DNA of 64,000 bases from G963664835 sp963664835 (GTDB lineage: Bacteria > Chloroflexota > UBA6077 > FW602-bin22 > JBCLEL01): contig CAXXUG010000001.1 in the NCBI GenBank assembly GCA_963664835.2, positions 95,388-159,387 of the forward strand. The letters run 5' to 3'. Positions 17,704-27,328 of the stretch are shown here, piece after piece. A model generated the notes under the pieces. The model saw only the letters and a program-made list of their open reading frames with translations. It did no database searches and had not been told where the DNA came from. A program made the translations under genes and the position numbers. The first letter of the stretch is position 1. Every line of letters begins with the position of its first letter.

Positions 17704-19889
17704 TCGTCACCCAGGACGTTCTGGATGAGATAGCGCTCTCCCGCGAAGAGCACCGACGAATCATAGACCTGCTGGGACGCGATCCCACAGAAGTCGAGCT
17801 TGGGCTGTTTGGGGCGATGTGGAGCGAGCACTGCGGCTACAAAAACTCCAAGGCGTTGCTGCGCCGGCTGCCCACTACCGGGAGCAGGGTTTTGCAAGGC
17901 CCCGGCGAGAACGCCGGCGCCATCGATATTGGCGATGGCATGGCAGTCGTGATGAAAGTCGAGAGTCACAATCACCCCAGCGCCGTTGAGCCCTTCCAGG
18001 GCGCGGCTACCGGAGTGGGTGGGATCATACGGGACATCTTCACTATGGGCGCGAGGCCAATCGCGCTCCTGGACTCGCTACGGTTTGGCACGCTGGACAA
18101 TAAACGCTCAGAGTACCTGTTCAAAGGAGTCGTAGGGGGCATCTCTTTCTACGGCAACTGTATCGGGGTGCCGACAGTTGGCGGGGAGATTTATTTCGAG
18201 GATGCCTACTCCGAGAACCCGCTTGTCAACGCGATGGCCATCGGCCTGATTGAAAGTGACCGAATAGTGCGTTCACGGGTCGACGTTCCGGGCGCGGCGC
18301 TGCTTCTCGTCGGCGCGGATACCGGGCGCGACGGCATTCACGGCGCCTCTGGGTTGGCCTCGCGTGAGCTTAGCGACAGCACGATAGACCAGAGGCCGAC
18401 TGTTCAGGTGGGCAACCCCTTCCTCGAGAAGCTCCTGATCGAGGCCTGTCTCGAGCTCCACAGCACCGGCAGGTTGATTGCAATGCAGGACCTTGGCGCA
18501 GCCGGCATCACCAGCGCGATCGTCGAGGCGGCAAGCAAAGGTGGGACCGGCGTCGAGATCGACGTCGACCAAGTGTCGCGCCGTGAGACGAATATGAACG
18601 CCTATGAAGTCATGTTGTCAGAGTCGCAGGAAAGAATGCTGGTCGTCGTACGCCCCGAAGACGTGCCGGCGGCTCTGGGTATTATCGAAAAATGGGGTCT
18701 GCACGCGGACCAGTTTGGCCAGGTCACGGCGGACCCACGGGTCAGAGTCTGCGAGTCAGGAAGAGTGGTGGCCGACGTGCAAGCCGACCACCTGGCACAG
18801 GCGCCGGAGTACGTACGCGAAGGGAGAATCCCCGAATGGGAAACCGCTGCCGCCCAATACCCTATTGAGCAGATCCCTCGAGTTGAAGACCTCAACGACG
18901 CGCTACTTAAACTGCTGGCTTCGCCGGACATCGCCTCGAAACGATCGGTATACAGGCAATACGATCACAGCGTTCAGACCAATACGCTCGTGGGGCCCGG
19001 ATCGGGCGACAGCGCGGTGCTGAGAATAAAGGGCACCGACAAAGCGATCGCGGTGTCGATTGACGGCAACGGCCGGCATTGTTACCTGGATCCATATGCC
19101 GGCGCGATGGGAATAATCGCCGAAGCCACGCGTAACGTTAGCTGCGTTGGAGCGGTTCCCCTGGCCGCAACCGATTGCTTGAACTTCGGCAATCCGGAGA
19201 AAGCGGAGATCTACTCCCAACTGGAGAGGGCAATCGATGGTCTCGCAGCGGGTTGCCGAGGTCTCGGCATTCCGATCATCAGTGGGAACGTGAGCCTGTA
19301 TAACGAGTCTAATGGCAAGGCGATCTTTCCGACGCCAATCGTGGGGATCGTCGGCCTCATTGAAGACTCTACAAAGGCGGTGTCCGCCGGCTTCAAGCAG
19401 GAGGGCGACGACGTTTGGCTGATTGACCCGGCCGATAGGGAAGAGATCGGCGGCAGTGAGTACCTCAAAGTGATCCACGGGCTCGTAGTCGGCCGGCCGC
19501 CGGTGGTGGACCTCGAACTGGAGCGCAGAGTTCAGTCGTTCTGTCAACGGGCGGCAAATGACGACCTGTTGCGGAGCGCTCACGATTGTTCCGACGGGGG
19601 CTTGGCCGTCGCGCTGGCGGAGAGCTGCCTGATTGGTGGAATCGGGGCGACGGTTGAATATGATCTTGGAAATCGGCCCGATTATCGGTTGTTTGGTGAG
19701 AGTCATAGCCGGATAATAGTAAGCGCCCAGAGATCACACGATGAACGTCTGCGCTCGCTGGCGCTGGAAATGGGCGTCGAACTTACCAGGATTGGCAGTG
19801 TCGGGGGCGCTTTTTTGCGCATCACCGAACAGCTCGATGTCTCATTGGCGCTGTTGCGAGAGGCTTGGACTCGACTCGACAGACTCTGA
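17700..19889 (+). CDS. purL: Phosphoribosylformylglycinamidine synthase, synthetase subunit
   Basis: ATP-dependent synthetase that forms FGAM from FGAR with ammonia from PurQ. 729 residues, the small (Bacillus-type) form, from the ATG at 17700 overlapping the purQ stop; in-frame codons further upstream lie within purQ. It shows LFGAMWSEHCGYKNSK, the repeated AIRS-like halves, and ESHNHPSAVEPFQGAATGVG. The small form normally needs PurS as a bridging subunit, but PurS is not encoded here. Confidence 0.96.
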   Translation: MIVTQDVLDEIALSREEHRRIIDLLGRDPTEVELGLFGAMWSEHCGYKNSKALLRRLPTTGSRVLQGPGENAGAIDIGDGMAVVMKVESHNHPSAVEPFQGAATGVGGIIRDIFTMGARPIALLDSLRFGTLDNKRSEYLFKGVVGGISFYGNCIGVPTVGGEIYFEDAYSENPLVNAMAIGLIESDRIVRSRVDVPGAALLLVGADTGRDGIHGASGLASRELSDSTIDQRPTVQVGNPFLEKLLIEACLELHSTGRLIAMQDLGAAGITSAIVEAASKGGTGVEIDVDQVSRRETNMNAYEVMLSESQERMLVVVRPEDVPAALGIIEKWGLHADQFGQVTADPRVRVCESGRVVADVQADHLAQAPEYVREGRIPEWETAAAQYPIEQIPRVEDLNDALLKLLASPDIASKRSVYRQYDHSVQTNTLVGPGSGDSAVLRIKGTDKAIAVSIDGNGRHCYLDPYAGAMGIIAEATRNVSCVGAVPLAATDCLNFGNPEKAEIYSQLERAIDGLAAGCRGLGIPIISGNVSLYNESNGKAIFPTPIVGIVGLIEDSTKAVSAGFKQEGDDVWLIDPADREEIGGSEYLKVIHGLVVGRPPVVDLELERRVQSFCQRAANDDLLRSAHDCSDGGLAVALAESCLIGGIGATVEYDLGNRPDYRLFGESHSRIIVSAQRSHDERLRSLALEMGVELTRIGSVGGAFLRITEQLDVSLALLREAWTRLDRL

Positions 19890-19934
19890 GCGCGACCAGC
19901 GTGAACCTTGGATGTCTCACTAGGGGGATAGGCG

Positions 19935-21323
19935 TTGGATGACAAGCTGAAGGAAGCTTGCGGCGTTTTTGGCATCTATGGGCATAGAGAAGACGTAGCG
20001 CGAGTAACCTTTTTCGGCCTGTTCGCTCTCCAACATCGGGGACAAGAATCAGCCGGTATCGTTACTACCGACGGGCACCGGCTGGCCGTGCACAAGAGCA
20101 TGGGCCAAGTCGCTCAGGTCTTCACCGAGGACGACCTGCAAAGCCTGCCAGGCCACATCGCCATCGGACACACGCGATACTCGACGACCGGCTCATCCAA
20201 GATCTTCAATGCCCAACCGGTAATTGTCGATGGCGAGATCGCGTTGGGCCACAACGGAAACCTGACCAACGCGGTGGTCTTGCGCGAAGAGCTGCTCGAG
20301 GAAGGCTACGTGTTCCGAGGCACCAGCGACAGCGAGATGATTGCCCACCTGTTCAGCGCCGGCCCGGGCCGGGATCAAACCGAGCGAATTCGGCTTGCGA
20401 TGCGCAGGTTGATTGGCGCGTTCAGCATAGTCGCGCTGACAAAGGATGCGCTATACGCGCTCCGGGACCCGCTCGGAGTGCGACCGCTCTGCCTGGGCAA
20501 GCTAAACGGATCCTGGGTGGTGGCATCGGAATCTTGCGCACTCGATACCATCGAGGCTCAGTACATCCGCGAAATCGAGCCCGGCGAGATTGTCAGGATA
20601 GATGAGCGAGGCGTGGAGAGCTTCCCTCCAGCGTCGGAGAGCAATCGGGCACTCTGCATGTTCGAATACATTTATTTTGCCCGGCCGGACAGCATCATCA
20701 ACGAGCGGCTGGTCCATCAGGCCCGCATGGCGATGGGACGGGCCCTGGCCAGGGAGCACCCGGCCAATGCGGACATTGTCATGGGCGTGCCCGACTCGGG
20801 GACACCTGCCGCGATCGGATTCGCCGAGGAGAGCGGCATTCCCTTCCGTGAAGGGTTGGTGAAGAACCGTTACATAGGCCGAACGTTCATCCAGCCGGAG
20901 CAGAGACTTCGGGACATCGGCATTAGCTTGAAATACAACCCGCTGCCGGAAGTGCTGGCGAACAAGAGCGTGGTGGTAGTGGACGACTCGATAGTGCGCG
21001 GCTCCACGACCAAGCCGATTGTCAGCTTGCTCCGGCGTGGAGGGGCCCGGGAAGTCCACGTACGGGTCCACGCGCCGCCAATGGTCTATCCCTGTTACCT
21101 GGGGCTAGACACGGCGAGACGCGACGAACTCATCGCCGCCAAGAAGTCTATAGGCCAAATCCGCGAGTTCATCGGCGCGGATTCGCTTGGATACCTGAGC
21201 TTGGACAACTTGATGGATGCGATCAGGGACAATCACGGCAAGCTCTGCCAGGGTTGCTTCACAGGCCAATATCCGGTACCTGTACAGCTCGAGTTCGACA
21301 AGCTGACCCTCGAGATGCGCTGA
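19935..21323 (+). CDS. purF: Amidophosphoribosyltransferase
   Basis: First committed enzyme of purine synthesis (PRPP + Gln to phosphoribosylamine). 462 residues, TTG start at 19935. A short propeptide precedes C9 (EACGVFG), the Ntn nucleophile exposed by self-cleavage. The PRPP loop VVVVDDSIVRGSTT is intact. Cysteines in ALCMFEYIYF, YPCYLGLD and CQGCFTG match the four [4Fe-4S] ligands of the Bacillus-type enzyme, suggesting oxygen-sensitive turnover. It lies between purL and purN. Confidence 0.96.
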   Translation: MDDKLKEACGVFGIYGHREDVARVTFFGLFALQHRGQESAGIVTTDGHRLAVHKSMGQVAQVFTEDDLQSLPGHIAIGHTRYSTTGSSKIFNAQPVIVDGEIALGHNGNLTNAVVLREELLEEGYVFRGTSDSEMIAHLFSAGPGRDQTERIRLAMRRLIGAFSIVALTKDALYALRDPLGVRPLCLGKLNGSWVVASESCALDTIEAQYIREIEPGEIVRIDERGVESFPPASESNRALCMFEYIYFARPDSIINERLVHQARMAMGRALAREHPANADIVMGVPDSGTPAAIGFAEESGIPFREGLVKNRYIGRTFIQPEQRLRDIGISLKYNPLPEVLANKSVVVVDDSIVRGSTTKPIVSLLRRGGAREVHVRVHAPPMVYPCYLGLDTARRDELIAAKKSIGQIREFIGADSLGYLSLDNLMDAIRDNHGKLCQGCFTGQYPVPVQLEFDKLTLEMR

Positions 21324-21339
21324 AGCTCGGAATCACCTT

Positions 21340-21984
21340 ATGGCCATGGCCAGGTCACGCACTGTATCTGCGCCGACCCGGGTGGTGGTGCTCGCCTCCG
21401 GCCGCGGCACGAATCTTCAGGCAATTATCGACGCCGCCCGGGAAGGGGGCCTACCCATCGAGCTGGTGGGTGTGGTCTACAATCGGGCCGGCGCGCGGTG
21501 CGCCACCAGGGCCGCGCGAGCCGGCATACCGGCTCATCTCTTGATCAGCCGAGGCCTCGACCGGGAGAGCTACGGCCAAATCCTCCTCGAGAAATTGCTG
21601 GAACTGGCGCCGGAACTGATAGTTACTGCCGGCTTTAACCGGATAATGGGCACGCAGGTCATCGCGGCGTTTCCCAATCGAATTATCAACATTCATCCGT
21701 CGTTGCTGCCAGCATTTGCCGGCGGGTTGCACGCCCAAGCCGACGCATTGGCGCATGGAGTGAAGATCTCTGGGTGCACGGTCCACTTCGTCGACAACGA
21801 GGTTGACGCCGGCCCGATTATTGGGCAAGCCGCGGTGGCGGTGAGGGAAGACGACGATGCCGGCAGCCTGTCGGCGCGAATACTCGAACAGGAGCATCTC
21901 ATATTGGTAGAAGCGATAGAGATGTACGTGAAAGGGCGCCTCAGAGTCGAAGGACGGCGTGTGCGGATACTAGATCGGGACTGA
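21340..21984 (+). CDS. purN: Phosphoribosylglycinamide formyltransferase (folate-dependent)
   Basis: Transfers the formyl group from 10-formyl-THF to GAR. 214 residues. The Asn-His-Asp catalytic set is visible: N and H in IINIHPSLLPAF and D in VDNEVDAGPIIGQAAV. A ~12-residue N-terminal extension precedes the Rossmann start RVVVLASGRGTNL. It is 16 bp after purF, and its 3' end overlaps the 3' end of the convergent dnaA by 15 bp. Confidence 0.95.
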   Translation: MAMARSRTVSAPTRVVVLASGRGTNLQAIIDAAREGGLPIELVGVVYNRAGARCATRAARAGIPAHLLISRGLDRESYGQILLEKLLELAPELIVTAGFNRIMGTQVIAAFPNRIINIHPSLLPAFAGGLHAQADALAHGVKISGCTVHFVDNEVDAGPIIGQAAVAVREDDDAGSLSARILEQEHLILVEAIEMYVKGRLRVEGRRVRILDRD

Positions 21985-23368
21985 TTTTGTCCGGAGCGAC
22001 TCTCGAATAGCAGCCAGATCGCGCCTCGCTCGGTCGTTTTTCTCCAAGTTGTCAGCGACGCGGTTGCAACCGTGCAACACCGTGCTGTGGTCGCGGCCGC
22101 CGAGCAGACGTCCGATTTCGGCCAGAGAAACTCCCAACTCCTCGCGCAGGAGGTACATCGCCATATGCCGCGCGGATACTATCTTGCCGCCACGGGACTT
22201 GCCCCTGATGATGACCGGATCGACTTTGAGATGGCGCGCCACCAAATCGATGATCTCTTCTGGCTGCATTGGCCGGCGTACATCAGCCGGAACGAGGTCG
22301 GCTATACACTCGGCAACCAGATCCGCGTCGATCGGCCTAGCGGTCAGTGTGGCCGTCGCCGAGATGCGATTCAACGCACCTTCCAGGTCCCGGATATTGG
22401 AGTGTATTCGCCCGGCCAAGAACTGCATTATCGGCGGCGGGACTGCAAGGTTTAGCTCTCGCGCCTTTGCGATGAGTATAGCTTGCCTCGTCTCCAAGTC
22501 GGGTGGCTGGATATCCGCCACCAATCCCCAGCCGAATCGCGACTTCAGTCGTTCCGCGAGCGTGGAGATGGCCTTTGGGGAGCGGTCAGCGGAAATGACC
22601 ACCTGTCGGCCGCTCGAGTGTAGCGTGTCGAACGTGTGAAAGAACTCTTCCTGGGTGCTCTCCTTGCCCGGCAATGAACTGAATGTCGTCAACCAGGAGG
22701 ACGTCGACGCTGCGGTAGCGGTCCCGGAACTCCTGCGTGCGATTGTGACGGATAGACTGAATGAGGTCGTTGGTAAACTGCTCGGAGGATATATAGACTA
22801 CGCTGCGGCCGGACTCCAGAATCGCGTGGGCAATGGCGTGGAGAAGGTGCGTTTTTCCGAGACCCACTCCGCCATGTATGAAGAGCGGGTTAAACGCGCC
22901 GCCGGGATCGCGCGCGACAGCCTGGGCGGCGGCATGAGCCAATTGGTTGCCGGCTCCGACAATGAAGTGCTCAAACGTATATTTTCGATTCGGGCGCCAA
23001 ACGTTGGTCCTGGGTGACGAAAGCAGGCTCTGCTCGTCGGGGGGCTTTGAAGGAGGCTCAGCCGTGACTACCGAACTGGCCGGATCCTGTATCGAGGGAT
23101 TGGGATCGGCCTGACCAACAAGGACCGAAAGATCGAGGGGATGGCCGTTTATCTTACTGATCGTGCCCTTGATCTCAGATGAGAGTCGAGATTCGATCCA
23201 CTCCTTGGCAAAAGTGCTTGGGGCGCGGAGTAGGAGGGTGTCACCATCGATCTCTACTGCCGTCACGTGCCTTACCCAAGTCTCATAGACAGGTCTGGTC
23301 AGCTTCAACTCAAGCTCCCCCTGAGCAGCCTTCCAAAGCTGTCTTGGGGTAAGACGCGCAAAATGCAC
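21970..23368 (-). pseudogene. dnaA: DnaA replication initiator with +1 frameshift
   Basis: Two overlapping reading frames together encode one complete DnaA. The upstream frame, from GTG 23368 (AGAGGT nine bases before it; a TTG at 23401 is the alternative), has domain I, a Pro-rich linker, and the AAA+ Walker A GGVGLGKTH and Walker B VLLVDDIQF. It then runs out of frame after DDIQFIAG. The downstream frame resumes with GKESTQEEFFHTF and continues through sensor regions to the domain-IV signature GGRDHSTVLHGCNRV. One extra base, the G at 22666 on the plus strand, explains the shift. Since dnaA is normally essential, a sequence error is as likely as true inactivation. No DnaA-box cluster or dnaN is adjacent. 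Confidence 0.9.
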
Positions 23369-23513
23369 TAAAAGGCTACCTCTATTCGCAGGGTAGAGCA
23401 AGGCTAGGGCTTACTGGGCAACATTGGCGCCGAAGAGTGGCGAGGTGGAGCGGTGGGTAGTATTGTAACACCCTATCACCCCAATTTAGTTGTTATACTT
23501 TGCACAAAAGTTT

Positions 23514-23590
23514 GCCCCCGTAGCTCAACTGGACAGAGCGCATGGCTTCGGACCATGAGGTTGCGGGTTCGAGTCCTGCCGGGGGTGCCA
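23514..23590 (+). tRNA. tRNA-Arg, anticodon TCG
   Basis: Full cloverleaf with CCA encoded. The acceptor stem GCCCCCG pairs with CGGGGGT (final G-U pair), the D stem is GCTC/GAGC, the anticodon stem CATGG/CCATG encloses loop CTTCGGA (anticodon TCG, reads CGA), and the T arm is GCGGG-TTCGAGT-CCTGC. Discriminator base G. It lies between dnaA and the amidohydrolase gene, divergent from dnaA. Confidence 0.96.
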
Positions 23591-23807
23591 AACGCCGCCG
23601 ATGCGCGATTTTATGGGAACGACAGAGTTTACGACAAGACCGGCGCGATGTGCCGGGAGCGCGATTCGGGCCGGCTTGAGCGTAATTTGGTTACTGTCAA
23701 TTGTGCACGGAAAACAAATGGGTTTCCTGCCCCCCAAACTTCACGTTGATTGCGTCGGGAACGACAATTCCTGACGCTCTGTCATTAGTTATTGGAGGCT
23801 TACAGCG

Positions 23808-24944
23808 ATGCCATTAGCTGGCGCAAAGCCGATCACGGCTCCGGGGTGGACCGGCGCACCAAGAACCGATATTGCAGTGATTGACTGCGATGTCCACCAT
23901 AGCTTGAAGAGGGAAGAAGACCTACTCACGCTTCTTCCGCGGGTGTACCGAGAGCAGGTAGTGGAGCAGGGATTCCTTTTACCGAAACCCGGTTACTACA
24001 ACGTACCGTTCAGGGCGAACCGAATCGATCTTACCGATGGCAAGGACAAGGAGATATACGACATTCGCGAGCGCGGCGCAGACTACGACCTGCTGCGGGA
24101 AGAGCATCTTGACCGCTGGAATGTCGACTACGCGCTGCTCACAGGTCCGGTCAGTTTCTACAGCGTTGGCGTGATTCCCGACCCGGACTATGCCGCCGCG
24201 CTGTGCACAGCGTTTAACGATTGGACGATTGAGGAGTGGGCGAGTCGCGACAGCCGGTTGCTGGTGTCGCTGCTGATTTCTACGTCGGACCCGCGGCTGG
24301 CGGCAATGGAAATAGACCGCCTGGGAGAAAGGCCGGAGGTAGTCGCGATCATACTTCCGACGGGTTCACGCCGGCCTTACGGCAATCGCTTCTTCCTGCC
24401 TATATGGGAAGCGTGCGACCGCAACGGTCTGGCGGTTGTCGTGCATCCGGGTGCAGCCGGAGCGGGGATGGCAGGACCGCCGACCGGGGTGGGCTACCCA
24501 ACTTACTATATCGAGCACCGAATGGCCCGTCCGCAAGAAGCGATGGCCCACTGCGCTTCGCTCATTTGCGAAGGGGTTTTTGAGCGGTTTCCGAGTCTCA
24601 AGTTCGCTTTCATTGAGGTGCAGCAGTTCTGGGCGCCTGGTCTGATCTGGCACATGGACGCCGATTGGAAGTCGTTGCGCGAGCAGACGCCCTGGCTGAA
24701 GAAGCTGCCCAGCGAATACTTCCGGGAGCACATAAAGGTCGGGTCCCAGCCGTTGGGCGAGCCGACACGGCCGGAGCATCTGATGCCGATGCTGGAGGCG
24801 ATGCACGCCGATGAGGTGTTGATCTACTGTTCGGACTGGCCTCATTGGGACTGGGACGACCCGGCGACGACCTTTCCCCGGCTGCCGGAGGACCTTCACA
24901 AGCGTATCTTCGCTGAAAACGCGAGGGATCTGCTGAATCTATAG
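23808..24944 (+). CDS. Amidohydrolase family protein (Amidohydrolase_2 type)
   Basis: 378-residue metal-dependent hydrolase or decarboxylase of the TIM-barrel amidohydrolase superfamily. Recognisable elements are the N-terminal strand VIDCDVHH (residues 25-31), a mid-protein VVVHPGAAGAG with the metal-binding His, and the C-terminal CSDWPHWDWDDP with the catalytic Asp. A GGAGG site lies 9 bases before the ATG. Family members include ACMS decarboxylase-like and aromatic-acid decarboxylase-like enzymes; the substrate cannot be deduced. It stands alone downstream of tRNA-Arg. Confidence 0.85.
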   Translation: MPLAGAKPITAPGWTGAPRTDIAVIDCDVHHSLKREEDLLTLLPRVYREQVVEQGFLLPKPGYYNVPFRANRIDLTDGKDKEIYDIRERGADYDLLREEHLDRWNVDYALLTGPVSFYSVGVIPDPDYAAALCTAFNDWTIEEWASRDSRLLVSLLISTSDPRLAAMEIDRLGERPEVVAIILPTGSRRPYGNRFFLPIWEACDRNGLAVVVHPGAAGAGMAGPPTGVGYPTYYIEHRMARPQEAMAHCASLICEGVFERFPSLKFAFIEVQQFWAPGLIWHMDADWKSLREQTPWLKKLPSEYFREHIKVGSQPLGEPTRPEHLMPMLEAMHADEVLIYCSDWPHWDWDDPATTFPRLPEDLHKRIFAENARDLLNL

Positions 24945-25120
24945 GTTTGCTCGGCGAGCGGGCGGCGCTTGGATATGTCTGAAGCCTTAGAGCTATTCGT
25001 TTCGTTCAAACTCTTGAGCGTCGACGGGCGAGTGTTACCGGTCGCATTAGCCATTCGACAATGATCACATTTCAGCATCAAACATCAAACCTCGTTCGCT
25101 CTGGTGCTAGCCGCTAAGAG

Positions 25121-26086
25121 TTAGCCGGCCAAGAACTTGCCGGCGCCGAGCGCCAGGGCCTTTTCGGCCAGAGCCTCGCCGATCGACGGGGGGTCGTAGA
25201 ACAGTCCGCGCATCGAGACGCGAATCGGCCGGGAGCCGGCGGCCGGAGCAATCAGGGCGCTTAGCCGTAGATTCAGGCCACGGATCTCGGCGTAAGCGGC
25301 GACCGGCGGATCGCAGCCGGCGCCCAACTCGCGGAGAAACGCGCGCTCGGCGGTGACGGTCGCCCAACTCTCGGGGTGGTGTAGGACAGAGACCAGCCGC
25401 AGCGACTCCTCGTCGCCGGCCCGGCACTGTAGACCTATTGCGCCCTGTCCTGGCGCCGGCAGGATCGTGTCGTAGTCGAGTACCTGAGTCGCGCGATTGG
25501 CAAGGCCGAGGGCTTGGAGGTCGCAGAGGGCCAGAACGATAGCGTCGAGTTCGTCGGTATCGAGCCGCTTCAACTTAGTCTGTACCGTTCCTTGCAGTGG
25601 GATGGGATGTGCGTCGGGGCGGGCGAAAAGCACCTGGGCTTGCCGGCAGAGGCCGGCGGCACCGATCCGGGGATCGCCCGGCAAATCGGCAAGCGACGAT
25701 CCATCTTTGCTTATAAGCGCGTCGCGGGCCTCCAATCTGCGTGGGACCGCCCCGATCACAAGATCGGGGGATTCCTCGACTGGCAGTTTGTCGAGGCTGT
25801 GAACAGCCAAGTCGATTCGCTTCTCTCGCAGGGCTCTCTCCAGTTCCCGTAGTAACGACTCTTCGTGGCGGGCGTTCGGGTGGGTGTCGGCAAAATCAAG
25901 GTCGGCTTGTGTCGTCACCGGAACGATGGCAATCCTGAGCTCCGGCCACGCTGCCTCGAGTTGTTGCGCAATTGCTCGGGCTCTTCGCCGGTCGATCGGG
26001 TCGGCTGTCGAGCCGATCCGGATCTCGGAGTCGCCTACTATCACGTCAGGCCCAATCGCTGTTGCCGCCTTTCGCCGGCACTCCAA
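25121..26086 (-). CDS. HemC-like protein with degraded active site
   Basis: 321 residues, colinear with porphobilinogen deaminase along its length (IRIG...ELRIAIVPV, LAVHSL, DAIVLA, APGQGAIGLQCR, TAERAFLRELGAGCDPPVAAYAE). The cofactor-attachment Cys (AGCDPPV; E. coli C242) is kept. However the residues that bind cofactor and substrate are widely changed: R11 to T, S13 to D, the K59-bearing GGKGLF loop lost, K83-D84 swapped to DK (HSLDKLP), R131 to C, R149 to Q, R155 to K. It is probably not a normal porphobilinogen deaminase. The TTG start at 26086 lies inside a dispersed repeat; GTG 26044 is an alternative. No other haem genes are adjacent. Confidence 0.75.
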   Translation of the reverse strand: MECRRKAATAIGPDVIVGDSEIRIGSTADPIDRRRARAIAQQLEAAWPELRIAIVPVTTQADLDFADTHPNARHEESLLRELERALREKRIDLAVHSLDKLPVEESPDLVIGAVPRRLEARDALISKDGSSLADLPGDPRIGAAGLCRQAQVLFARPDAHPIPLQGTVQTKLKRLDTDELDAIVLALCDLQALGLANRATQVLDYDTILPAPGQGAIGLQCRAGDEESLRLVSVLHHPESWATVTAERAFLRELGAGCDPPVAAYAEIRGLNLRLSALIAPAAGSRPIRVSMRGLFYDPPSIGEALAEKALALGAGKFLAG

Positions 26087-26353
26087 GGAATGAAAATTCG
26101 CGCCTCCCGCCCCGCACCCCGGTGCGGGGCATGCTTTTGACCGCTGGATTACGGTTGTGGGCGTTGGTGCGATTCAAAGCCACTCCTGAAGCCGCTGAGC
26201 GTTATTTCGTACCAATCGCTCATCCCGGCTGGGGCCGGCACACCAAGGTATGAAAACCCGGAGTTGCCGTTTCATGCGGCGAATTCGCACAGTGGATTCT
26301 GCCATGCCCCGCCCCCAGCCCCAGCGGGGGACAAGCCCCCGCGCTACATTCTT
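26074..26353. repeat. Intergenic repeat block between hemC-like gene and methyltransferase
   Basis: The 411-bp gap 26087-26497 carries no credible gene. It holds two copies of the motif GGCCGGCAC.CCAAGG.ATGAAAA (26074-26100 and 26231-26259), a perfect 10-bp inverted repeat GCCCCGCACC/GGTGCGGGGC (26109-26130), and the module CCCCAGCGGGGGACAAGCCCCCGCGCTACATTC ending near 26353. The same modules recur at 47.1, 50.6, 58.9 and 63.6 kb. Confidence 0.75.
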
Positions 26354-26497
26354 CTTTTCCGGCTACGAACGAGGATGAGTTAGAAGAAGTTAGCTGGAAG
26401 GCCATTTTCGTACCAATTCTTTGTAGAGCGACCGAGTGTAAACGCGTCGCTGGCGTCGCTGGTTGCGGGATCACCATGAGCTTTGAGAATCAGAAGT

Positions 26498-27322
26498 CTA
26501 CCGGGCCGGCTTTCGAAACACCATCACGTACTCGTGCTTGAAGATATAGAAGCCTTCCTTCATTGCCCGGTACCGCCACAGATTCTCGTTCTTGCCCTTA
26601 CCCCGCTCGTTGCCCTGGATGTCCTTCACGTTGATGGCCTTGAGGATGAAGCCGGCGTCCTGGCACACTCTCATGCACTCGAATCCCAGTGGAACCCATT
26701 GAGAGCCGGCGTACTTGTCACCAACTACCAGCGCCATGAAACGTCCCGGCCGCAGCAGCGAGTAGGCGTTCTGTACGACTTGGCTGAACATCTTCAGAAA
26801 CTCTTCAAGTCCCGGGGCGTTACTCAAGTCGTCAGGCCTGTCACTGAACTTGATGATGTCGTGATAGGGGGGATGAAGCAACACAAGGTCCGCGGATTCA
26901 GAGCCGGCATCGCGCAAGGCGCCCTCCACTTGGATCTTAGTATCTGGCCGGGTGGAGTCGCCATCGATGATCTTGGTGTTGACACCGAACGAGTTGGCGG
27001 CCTGGTCGACGAGCTGCCGGGCGCGATCCGCCACATCAGGCAGGAGCTCGACGCCTATGCCGTGACGGCCGAGATTCCGGCATTCGATCAAAGTCGTGCC
27101 GAGCCCGGCGAAGAGATCGACGACTACCTCGCCCTGCTTGGTGAACCTGCGCATGAGCTGATGTGGGATCTGGGGAACGAAATTGCCCCAGTACTCTGCC
27201 GAGTGTGGGCCGGCGTGGTCCCGCCGGCCGAGCAGCCAGAGGCTATCGAGCTGGATATCCTCATAGTCTTTCCAGCGACTGAGGTCCAGGTCTGAGAAGC
27301 TGTTCGTCTTCCGGTGCCGCAT
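26498..27322 (-). CDS. DNA methyltransferase (N6-adenine or N4-cytosine type)
   Basis: 274 residues. The SAM-binding motif DLFAGLGTTLIE is at 69-80 and the catalytic motif HPPYHD at 150-155, so motif I precedes motif IV. The segment VPQIPHQLMRRF just before motif I is typical of site-specific DNA methylases. No restriction endonuclease is nearby, suggesting an orphan or regulatory methylase. It begins 6 bp after the stop of the site-2 protease gene, so they likely share a transcript. A long plus-strand frame over the same DNA is a shadow. Confidence 0.85.
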   Translation of the reverse strand: MRHRKTNSFSDLDLSRWKDYEDIQLDSLWLLGRRDHAGPHSAEYWGNFVPQIPHQLMRRFTKQGEVVVDLFAGLGTTLIECRNLGRHGIGVELLPDVADRARQLVDQAANSFGVNTKIIDGDSTRPDTKIQVEGALRDAGSESADLVLLHPPYHDIIKFSDRPDDLSNAPGLEEFLKMFSQVVQNAYSLLRPGRFMALVVGDKYAGSQWVPLGFECMRVCQDAGFILKAINVKDIQGNERGKGKNENLWRYRAMKEGFYIFKHEYVMVFRKPAR

Positions 27323-27328
27323 GGGCGC

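Noticed and set aside
23402..23513. Possible oriC next to dnaA
   Set aside because: Only 112 bp, no cluster of TTATNCACA boxes, no AT-rich unwinding tract and no dnaN nearby.
26483..27295. 270-codon plus-strand open frame opposite the methyltransferase
   Set aside because: No recognisable domain, low-complexity composition; the minus strand carries clear SAM and catalytic motifs.
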